From positions 496,001 through 560,000 of the forward strand of contig BSBN01000763.1 of NCBI GenBank assembly GCA_027924645.1: a stretch of 64,000 bases of DNA, read 5' to 3'. This document shows positions 55,091 through 64,000 of this stretch, one piece after another. This stretch comes from Cunninghamia lanceolata (Eukaryota > Streptophyta > Pinopsida > Cupressales > Cupressaceae). The position numbers and the translations under genes are program-made. Numbering within the stretch: the stretch's first letter is position 1; each line of letters begins with the position of its first letter. Below the pieces are notes generated by a model. The model saw nothing but the letters and a program-made list of their open reading frames with translations, made no database searches and was not told the DNA's origin.

Positions 55091-56310
55091 TACGAGGCAT
55101 GTTTTCACCCAGAAATTAGAACTTAGCATAACTTGTTGGCTAATGCACAATAGAATGTTGGCTTTGAGTTGTTCATCATCTGGATTTGGGCATGATGTGC
55201 CCTTAAGTTTCTTTGCGGTGGATCTAGCAATGGGCATTGATAAAGAGTGGAGCATACATTTATTATGCGGGGAAACCAATTCATTTGTTGTAATAAAAGT
55301 ATTGAGGGAAAAAAAATTGATGTTCAATGGACGTAATCACTGAATTAGAATGTGACATTAGAACTTGTCAATCTTCAAGGCTTGGCTCAGCATTTCTTAT
55401 ATTTGAGAGAAGAGCACAGAAAGCAATTTACGTTGGTTCTTCTCCAATTTGGCATAATATCTTCTTTAGTGTTATTAGTGTGTCAAAGCTTCACTAGAGC
55501 GTTGCACCATATGATGCTCCAACATACATGGCAATGTCTTTGATTGGGGAGGGTTGGTCCAAATGACTGAAGTGGATGATTGAATAGGCACCAAATGACA
55601 TGTGATTATGATTGGGAAATGCTTCACGCAACCCAATATCAAGCGTTCGAGCAATCTTGGGCCAATGAATCTCATTTCATCTATTAAAATGTAACGAATG
55701 AAAAACAAGCTTTCTTGGAATGTTGCTAGTGTTTGTCCTTGTAATGGGTTCATCTCCTTTATTGGTATTGAAGGTATGTATAGCACCAAATGTATGGTGG
55801 ATGCTTGTATGTCGAAATTTGTAGCTCCAATTGGTGCCAACAATAAAAACAGTGACTTTCCATGTGGGGCTATTTCCATGAGAGAGGATTTGATGTTTGT
55901 TATCAAGTGCAATTTTCTTGTTCCTGTTATTTCCTAGATGATCATTTTAAGTGGTGCCTATAGTTCCATGGCAGAAGAGTGTGAAATAATTATATCATAC
56001 GCTTTCTATTGCTATGTAGACAAATTGTTTGGTGCAGGTTGAGTGGTAACATGCGGGATATAGAACATTAGATGATTGACTTCAATAAATCCAATTGTTG
56101 TTTATTTTAAAGCATGTCAAGGCCATCTAGTTGAAAAGGTAGACATAGATGTAATCCTGACAAGACTTGCCATTCATTAGGACTATATTCTTGCATTACA
56201 TTGTTCATGTCAGAAGGAGATTCATCATCAATGTCTGTCAGTGGGTTTGCAGGTGTACAATGTACATGCCATGGACAGTAGGTGGTAGAAATGCTCTCTC
56301 GGTGGTTCAC
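55091..56310. other. No recognised gene
   Basis: There is one longer open frame on the - strand (55475-55912, 145 codons) without a recognisable family. I cannot support it as a gene. Confidence 0.35.
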
Positions 56311-56315
56311 AATTC

Positions 56316-56597
56316 TAACTCTCTAACTATCTCCCCCACTTTCTCTCTATCTCTAACTTCCTCTCTATCTCTCTTTGCCTATCTTTCTCTCTATCTCTCT
56401 TTGTCTATCTTCCTCTCTCTCTTTCTCCTCCTTTTTATCTCATTTTGCTCCCTCTCTCCCCTCTCTCTCTTTCTCTCTTTTCTTTATCACTCTATCTTGT
56501 TTTGCCCCTCTATCTCTCTTTTGCTCTATATATCTCTTTATCTCTCTTCCCCTTCTCTTTCCCTCTCTTTTCTCTCTTTATCTCTCTTTCTATCTCA
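56316..56597 (+). repeat. Pyrimidine-rich tract (CTCT, CTAT, CTTT units)
   Basis: Almost only C and T over about 280 bp, with irregular TCTCTCTATCTC units. Long open frames across it are low-complexity artefacts. Confidence 0.9.
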
Positions 56598-56728
56598 AAT
56601 GTGTAATGGGTACACAAGAGTGATGTTAAAGGTGAATTATCAGGGCCTTAAGCAAATGGCATGTTGCCTCAAGTATAGCTCCCCATGGACATGTGACATC
56701 CTTGGAATGTTGGCATGGAATGGCTAAG

Positions 56729-56730
<2 letters not shown>

Positions 56731-56787
<57 letters not shown>
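56731..56787 (+). repeat. (CT)n microsatellite
   Basis: About 28 uninterrupted CT units. Confidence 0.95.
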
Positions 56788-56789
<2 letters not shown>

Positions 56790-58169
56790 GATAGACTATT
56801 CATATAAATATTCGAATATGTCAAATTCAAATACCCTCTTTACAAATGTAAATATATTTTAGTTAAAAACATATATGTTATAGATTAATTATATACTATG
56901 TTATATTTATATTTAATAATGTACATTACATAGATGAACAAAATCTAACTATAATATAGATTTTATATATAAATATAAGATTATATAATATAATATAATA
57001 ATCAAATATATATTTAGTAATATTACATAAAATATAGTATATATTAATAAGTATAAATGTATTATATATTTTATATATAAAGTAAATAAAAGGCTCCCCT
57101 TTCATATAACACAAGGGCATTCCAAACTAACAACAAAAATTAGAGAGGCATGTGAGGGATGGGAGTTTTTTTAACATGAGAAATTAATAGAGGAGCTATT
57201 CCATCTCATCCATGTGATTGATTTAGTTTCTCACAATCTATTTATATCGCCTACAAAAATGAAAGAAAAGGCTACCTTTCCTAGTTACTTTGATGGCTAT
57301 ACAGGGCATACAATTGTACTTCCTCATGGGGAGTCCATGTCATTCTCTCATGAATTGCACCAATTTAGTTGTAGAGCACATGGACCAATGAACATGCAAC
57401 GAGTGTTTGCATAGTTGGCAATATGTGGTAGATGAGGATGCAATGCAAGGATGGAGGATATACATTCAATCATCTTGCATTGCTACAGATGGTGTGTCAG
57501 CTGTAAATATGTCAAGTCGGGTTGCTCCCTCTCATAGAGGAAATGCCTTTGGCTTAATAAAAACTAAAGATAAAATATATTTAATATAAATATATAATTT
57601 CATGTTATAAGATGATATTAAAAATAAATTTAGTAATTTACATTATATAAAATATCGTATATAATAATAAGTATAGTTATATTGTATATTTTATATATTT
57701 AAAATAAATATAATTTAGTAATTAATATATATAAATGGTAAATATAATATATAATCTAAATATAAGCTTCAAAAGAAATTATATATTTTAAATATATTAT
57801 AATAAAATAAATTATATGTAAATTCCAGCCATATACCATGCTCCCCATGTTTTAGAATAAATCATGTTGTGGTGAGTTCTCCCAATAGCCCATTGCATTA
57901 AGATTACCTACCAATGTTGTGTTATTCAAGGGGATGGAATACCCTGTAGTGTTAAGTGTTGGAAGGGGAGATTTTTGGATGGCATATTTAGATTCCAATT
58001 CTAGACGAGTTGTTGACTATCACACCTATTGAGAGTTGAAGATATTGAAATTCAAAAGACTTGTCACAACATGTTTCATCTTTCTACACCGTGTTTGGCT
58101 TGCAATAGGTTAAGGTTGAATCTCTTGTATTAACTAATGCCATCAACGCAGGGAAATTTTTTCTAATTT
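56788..58169. other. AT-rich spacer
   Basis: Two blocks of ATATAAT-type low-complexity DNA (56870-57090 and 57580-57830) flank a 450 bp segment with short frames of unknown kind. Confidence 0.5.
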
Positions 58170-58450
58170 ATGGTCTTGCAAGGTGTAAGAAGAATCATCA
58201 ACTACCAATTTGTTTATTTTACCTATCAATTGCATTTGCTTGAAAGTTTGTAAAGCTTTTTCAACACATCCATTTTGTGCATATCCTACAATTATTGCAA
58301 TCCACAAGCACACATCTCATTGAGGCATTCTATCAAATAATTCATGTGCCTTGTTGATAATTCCCCTTTAAGCATGTGTCTACTAGAGCATTTCCAACTA
58401 TAACATTCAATGAAAATCCCCACTGATCATAAACCATTGCAGATAGCTAT
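58170..58450 (-). pseudogene. Pentatricopeptide repeat (PPR) gene fragment
   Basis: The - strand, across frame changes and one stop, reads VGNALVDTCLKG, AHELFDRMPQ, AIIVGYAQNGCVEKALQTF and KQMQLIG. This is the repeat pattern of plant PLS-class PPR proteins, which bind organellar RNA. Only about two to three repeats remain. Confidence 0.85.
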
Positions 58451-60604
58451 TATTCCTTTCAAACCATCGACGAAGACAGTCACGGTGGAAAATATGAGTT
58501 CTGTGACATGGCATTTGGCATCCATCTTCTCCCACATCATATTCAATCCCACAAATTACACATAGAGGAACTTATTTTATATGAATAAGACTTATTTTTA
58601 TTGTGTCAGACGCCTATCAACTCTCTCGCCTACCGTTGATCTCCTAAGATACAACTCGAGGTTGGGTTGTTACAAAGAAAAATGGATCCATATGTTGAAT
58701 CCCTTCATTAATGTGTATAATGAAACTATATTGTTTGGTCAGAAGAAAATCCTTGGAAGGAGATGTACACTTCAAAACGTGACTCGGTAGCTCAGGGCAG
58801 TCGAGCCAACCTTGATGGAGCACACAAACCCTTCTCCTTGCCACGGGAGAACCTCCATGTCATTCTCGCTCTCGTGGTAGAAGCCAGTAGAGAGGAGGCG
58901 AGACAGGGGGCGGTCCTACTCGCTTGAGAGCTAGACTTCGTGGAGAATGGTTGGCTGGTCCTAGGGCCTTTCATGTGGATTGTTTGCTAAGTTGTGTTTA
59001 ATGACCGTAGTTGTGGAGATAATGATATGACTCAAAGGGTCACTAGTCACCGATCTCCTATTTGGGTTTCTGAGATTCCAACGTCTATTGGTTGTCTATT
59101 GTAATCATTTATGAGTCTAATACGTCAGAACCTTTCCTTTCCCGCTTGAAGGAGTTGTTGAATTTGATGTCTTTGTTCAATCATCCTAAGCCTATGTTCT
59201 TGTTTTTTGAATTGTCAATTGCACATGTTGAGGCCTAGGGTGTATCTCTTCGATCTCCTCTAGGATCGCCCTCACCCACTCACCTCTAAGTCCAAGGCAC
59301 ATCCGTAGGCCTGAATGAAGAGAGTTGGCTTGAGTTTACCACGAGTTGATTTACGTTGACTTAGGGTGATGACCTAAGGTTTTCTTTGGTTTTTGCTTTG
59401 TTTGAATTGATTGACCTCGTGATGGGATCGAGGGATTTTACACTTGTTTTAATTTGGTTTTCTATTGTTTTTGGTCTTTTTTATGTTTTTGGATGAATGC
59501 AACTAAATGTATGCAAGCAATATTTTTGTTGTTTTCTATTTTTTGGAAATGAAAGTGACTTAACTAATCTACGTGATCAAATATGAATGCAATTAACCAT
59601 GGTTTTACCTAATGTAATTGATCTATGATTTAGTGTTTTTGAAGGTTTTTTTGCAACTATGCTATGAAATGAAAGTACAAAATTGAAAAGCTAATCTAAC
59701 AATGCAATTGTTTGAAAATAAACTAATTAAAGCAAACTAACTAGCATATCAAGGAAATTGCAATAATTAAATTACTATTCCCAAGAGCAAGATTTGGTTA
59801 TCTAATTACTACAAAAAGCATGAAGGAACCTAAAATTGAAGGTGCATGAGTCTGGCATATCCTCAGAGATCCTTATAGCAGCCTTCCCTAACTCTGCAAC
59901 AACGGGGTACTCCTCTTGGCGACAGGGATTAGACAGCAAACAATTCGAATAAGAGCTTGAAAAAGCTTGGATGGAAGCTATAAAAGCTTGGATAGAAGCA
60001 ATCGGGCTTGCAAAACGGCTAGCATAACAATTTTGTATGAAGCTTTTTGGAAAGCTTGGGAAAAATAGCAAAAAGCAAAAGGCTCATAAGTCCTGTGTGA
60101 GCATGAAAATTCTAAGGGAGAGCAAAAGCTAAGCAAAACTTGGTTGAAACAATGAATTTGCCTCCTCTATTGCTTGGAGGAGGGGGGTATTTATAGGTTG
60201 GAATGAGGAATGAAGGGAGGGATTGATTGGAGAGTTAACTCCCTTGATTGGAGAGTTAGCTCCCTTGATTGCTCAGTGAACTAGATTGATTGGGCAATGA
60301 AGTGAGCTTGAAAACTTATCACAGAAGAGAAAATGGAGTTAGCATGAGAGAGGGAGGAGTTAATTATAGTTCAACTAAGCTAAATTTGCATGATCAAAGT
60401 TGATTGAAAGGTTAAGAATAGATGGCTCTCAGTTAGGGTCGAAATCTCATGCAAATTGGAGCAAAAATGACACTTTTTTGAGCTCAAACTTGAAGTAAAA
60501 CCATGGAAGAAAACATGATAGGCTCACCCATATTTACAGGGTGGTCATCTGGGGATGACCAGGGTCAAACAAGGGTTTAGGTGAAAACTAAAGGTTGGAG
60601 AGTG
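58451..60604. other. No recognised gene
   Basis: Short imperfect repeats occur near 59935-60060 (AAGCTTGGAT, AAAGCTT) and at 60228-60275 (GATTGGAGAGTTAACTCCCTT twice). No coding family seen. Confidence 0.45.
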
Positions 60605-61071
60605 GACCTAGGAGGCTAGAGAAGACACCTAGCAACTCTGTTTTGCCAAAAAGATGCCAGAAGGGGTCGTCACCCATATTAGCAGGGTGGTCACCTGGGG
60701 GATGACTCAAAAATAATAAAGGATGACCAAGTCAAAAAGAGAGGTTGATAGAAACTGGGGTTGGGGATGAAATCAGTATGTCAGTTCGGGGTCTCTAGAG
60801 GCTTGAAAATGATGAAAAAGGTCAACAAGACGAAGGTCCCCTAGGGGACCTAGGAGGCTAGAGAAGACACCTAGCAACTCTATTTTGCCAAAAAGATGCC
60901 AGAAGGGGTGGTCACCCATATTAGCAGGGTGGTCACCTAGGGGATGACTCAAAAATAATAAAGGACGACCAGTTCAAAAAGAGAGGTTGATAGAAACTGG
61001 GGTTGGGGATGAAATCAGTATGTCAGTTTGGGGTCTCTAGAGGCTTGAAAATGATGAAAAAGGTCAACAAC
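60605..61071 (+). repeat. Tandem duplication, period 242 bp, high identity
   Basis: Copies 60605-60846 and 60847-61071 share GACCTAGGAGGCTAGAGAAG to ATGATGAAAAAGGTCAACAA with very few differences. A shorter related piece (CACCCATATTTACAGGGTGG) lies just upstream at 60527. Confidence 0.9.
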
Positions 61072-62299
61072 ACTCTTAGGTCTTGCGACAAGGCTAGAAA
61101 GTGAAGAAAACCAAGAATCGACGAAGGATGAATGAAGAGAGGACAACATTGCGCAAATTAGCAAGGGGAAAACAAAGGAGGAAAGCGAAAAAAAGAGTCC
61201 AATCCACATGTTGCCAAGAATGCATGTTGAGAGGTCATATATACACGCTTACATGTACATGTTTAAGATCATAGCTCATCATTGGATTACCATGTAGGCC
61301 CATGCATCTTTTTAATGCTTACATATTTGCCCCGTTGGGGATAGTAGTATATATGAAAAATAGCTATCGTTCTTGAACTAGGTCTTTTGCCTATTGTTGA
61401 TTTCACATAATTATACCTGCAATAGGAAGCATCAGTTCGACATTTAAAACATTTTAATAATAAATATTGAACTTGAAAAAATCAAACATATCGTTGGTGT
61501 CATAAGTATACCTAAGTTGCTTCACTCCAGTAAGGGATCTGTAAAGATGCAAGCATGCAAAATGAGGGTGCAAAAGAACTACAAAAGCTAACTAATCTAA
61601 AAATGCATCAAATGAAACTAAGCTAGTAGAAGAGGAGAGTAGAAAAATCTAAGAGAGAAGCCAAACGGTGACGAAATCATGCTAGCAGATAGTCAACACA
61701 AAGCTCTCAGCAAGGGGATCATGAAGATGGTTGGGAATCCTTCATCTGTTGAGAAACAAGTATGCAACGAGAAAAAAAAACCTCTCTTAAATCCTAGTTT
61801 TTTTTTTGTCGATTTCTATTAAAATATTGTGTCATTGTCAAATTTTCTTGTTGCTAAATGTTGTCTTTGTCATTCTAGCATGTTTTAGCCTTTTTGTTTG
61901 TCAAAATCGGTGTGTTTTTAAGGTTTTTCAGTCCATTTTTACCATGTGGGGACGCTTTTCCTGGTCTCCCAGTTTGGTAGGGTTGATCCCCCAGAGGGAT
62001 CCTCTTGCGAAGCAGGTTGCCCAAGGGGCAACCCTGTTGTAGTGGGGTTGCCCGAGGGGGATCGAGCCTGGTGAACTGGGGAATCAAGTCTAAAAGATTC
62101 TACAAGTCTTGCTTCATTTGGGAATGTGATTATATTCTGATTTTATCACTAACTCTTCATTTTATTACAATTTTCATGAAATATATGCTTTTTTGTGTGT
62201 TTTTGCAAGTTATATGACTTTTTTGGAATTTTTGAGTTTAACGATATCTAACTTATGGTTCCTTCTATGTGACATGATACAAGGATCTGATGGAATGCG
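61072..62299. other. No recognised gene; contains GC-rich short inverted repeats
   Basis: At 61975-62080 the GC-rich words GGGATCC, GGTTGCCC, GGGGCAACC and GGGTTGCCC form several small hairpins, the best being 62013-62036 (CAGGTTGCCC AAG GGGCAACCCTG). Confidence 0.5.
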
Positions 62300-62700
62300 A
62301 CACACGAACAGTTGTCGCTTGGTGAGGCATACAAGGCTCTTTCTTCGAGAGATCTAACTCTCTTGAAGAAGGTCGGCTTAGACAAAGTTTCAATGGTTCT
62401 ATTTGTTCATCCTTCATGTATTTTTTGCGACATTTTGACTTATTGGGATGCAGACATGAACACTTTTAGGTTCCCACAGGTTTCAAGAGAGTGGACCATG
62501 TCTTTATGACGTGTATTGCATCCTTGGAGTCCCTATGAGGGGACAACAACTTACTTTTCTTGACAGGGAGTCAGAGGGAGAGAGACTAGCATGGGCCGCT
62601 ATCATGGGGGTGATTAACCCAAGAGAGTAGAAGGGGGTATAGCTCACTTTAATCCCTGACTTGGAGATTTCACCATTGCGAACCCCCTTGCTTAGGGAGC
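62300..62700 (+). pseudogene. Plant mobile domain (PMD)-like fragment
   Basis: Frame 62312-62509 reads LTLLKKVGLDKVSMVLFVH, then YWDADMNTFRFP. After a frame change LYDVYCILGVPMRGQQLTFL follows. The pattern (helical start, W-x-TFxxP, LxDVxxILGxPxxG) is that of the plant mobile domain found in MAIL1/MAIN-type proteins and in several transposons. It is frame-broken and short. Confidence 0.65.
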
Positions 62701-64000
62701 CTTTGTACCTCACAAGAGAATTTTGTTTCTAGCTCTTGTCTCTTCTTTTATTGTAGCAGCTTTAAGATTTGAACCTTTGATGTATTAATGAAAAAGTGTC
62801 TTTATCATCATAATTGTAGTATGTGTATCTCTTGTGCACTTTGAAAGTTTTCAAAATTTTGCTTATTTAGATCTCTAACTCTAGGTATGAATTCATTATG
62901 ACATGTTTTTTATCTTTTTTTTTTGGGAATATATATGCATGGGATGAATGATATGAAATGCAGGGACACATAGTGCAATTAAGTTTCTACTTCTATGAAA
63001 TGCCATGAGCTATGACATTGATCTAAGTATTGCTTTGGGTTATTTTTTGATTTTGATAATGAATGCATGATGGAACAAACAGTGTGACTATTCTTTAATG
63101 AGATTTTCAAATAAGGGGATTGTGGATTACCCTAGTATAGGAGACCTATTTAACTTTATGAGATAGGATTTTTAGAACTCAAGTGGGAACGGGAAGGGAT
63201 GGATGCTTCTGAATTTTGAGATTTTCTAGAGGCTGAACACTAATCCTTATCTAGATAAGACAATTTGACAAGCTTTCAACTTGGACAAATAACAAATTTT
63301 ATTGGTGTTCGCTAGACTTAGATCATAGATGGCAAGCAAGATAGGCTTGGGGTAAAGGAAACAGGGGAAAAATAAGGGTCCCAAGATAGAAAATGGTCCT
63401 AAAGACTATTAGACTATTGGTTTTGCTCAGCTAGTGCGTGTGTGTGCTTTGTACCTTTCTCTTTTATTTCCTCTGATAGAATGTCACCCTTGACGTTTTG
63501 AGCTTAGATTTATCTCCACCCAAGGGTACAAGCATTCATTTTTGTATTTCTCTCTTTTTTTGGTATTTTTGCAATGCCTCTCTTGATTTTCTCATTTTTT
63601 CATATTTTGACTTTTATGGAAATGAATGGTTTTGAACTTTTTGGGTATTTTGGGTATGCAACAACTTTGGTCTCTCTATTCTCACTTTTCCAATCACTCT
63701 TAATTTTTTTGATCTCTCATTTTTTATTCACTTGTATTTTAGATTGCTTTCTTCAGAGTTTTGATCCTCCTGACATTTTTGGCCAAGAAAGATAAGAGGT
63801 TGAGCACTAAAAGTTTTCATAGTCCAGTCAAACTTCCTTTCTACTAGGGAAGAATGGGGAAGATCTTCTTGGAAGCTTCCTTTGAACACTGTGGGTTTAA
63901 GTATTGACTTTGCTTAGACTTAACAACATGAATCATTAAGACCAGGATTAGTGTAGAGCTAGCAACTAGGCTTTGATTGTGAATATGATCACTGGGAATG
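62701..64000. other. No recognised gene
   Basis: AT-rich, T-rich on the + strand. No element boundary or coding family recognised. Confidence 0.45.

Noticed and set aside
55475..55912. 145-codon frame on the - strand
   Set aside because: No recognisable motif, no splice or promoter context, and overlapping frames on the + strand are equally open.
56167..56727. 186-codon frame rich in Ser, Leu and Phe
   Set aside because: It is the translation of a CT-rich low-complexity tract.
58792..58974. 60-codon Ser/Arg-rich frame on the - strand
   Set aside because: Short, in a locally GC-richer patch, no family signature.

Overview
This window is nuclear plant DNA, probably from a gymnosperm such as a conifer. 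The evidence is very long introns, dense and mostly decayed LTR retrotransposons, low GC and many microsatellites. I recognise one functional-looking protein gene: the 3' two thirds of a dynamin-related protein of the DRP3 (mitochondrial/peroxisomal fission) type on the + strand. Twelve exons run from 15091 to 50599, all with GT-AG borders, compatible phases and no internal stops. They encode about 451 C-terminal residues (stalk, variable linker, GTPase effector domain). The GTPase-domain exons are not seen and must lie left of position 1 if the gene is intact.

Layout: 1-5387 is a decayed Ty3/gypsy element on the - strand, truncated by the window edge (integrase, RNase H, RT, protease, gag, PBS, then its 1.28 kb 5' LTR). 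5388-15090 is a repeat-rich stretch with a Ty1/copia pol relic (8341-10130), a chromovirus integrase/chromodomain end (13425-13680) and an LTR followed by a primer-binding site (to 14010). Exons 15091-17364 are close together. A single intron of 31,727 bp (17365-49091) follows. It contains: an LTR-gag-LTR (TR-GAG) copia derivative at 19491-22512 with a TAAAA target-site duplication (TSD); a 5'-truncated Tat-type Ty3/gypsy element at 25019-32856; a 1,060 bp solo LTR at 33229-34288 (TSD AATAA); two head-to-head LINE-ORF1 relics (34252-36721); and a 9,989 bp gag-protease-only Ty3/gypsy element at 37290-47278 (TSD AGGAC). That last element is itself interrupted by a 4,065 bp solo LTR at 40818-44882 (TSD CGTTG). 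Exons 49092-50599 end the gene. 50600-64000 is intergenic, with relics of a hAT transposase, a PPR gene and a plant mobile domain, plus tandem duplications.

The most unusual structure is inside the 4 kb solo LTR. About 14 pairs of GGCGC/GCGCC half-sites face each other at a near-constant spacing of about 33 bp over 1.7 kb of otherwise AT-rich DNA (41285-43008). The same LTR and the Tat LTR (30896-32856) share a hairpin at the same relative place whose two arms differ in sequence between the LTRs but remain complementary. The element around the solo LTR carries, in place of RT and integrase, an unidentified module with a 310-codon open frame.
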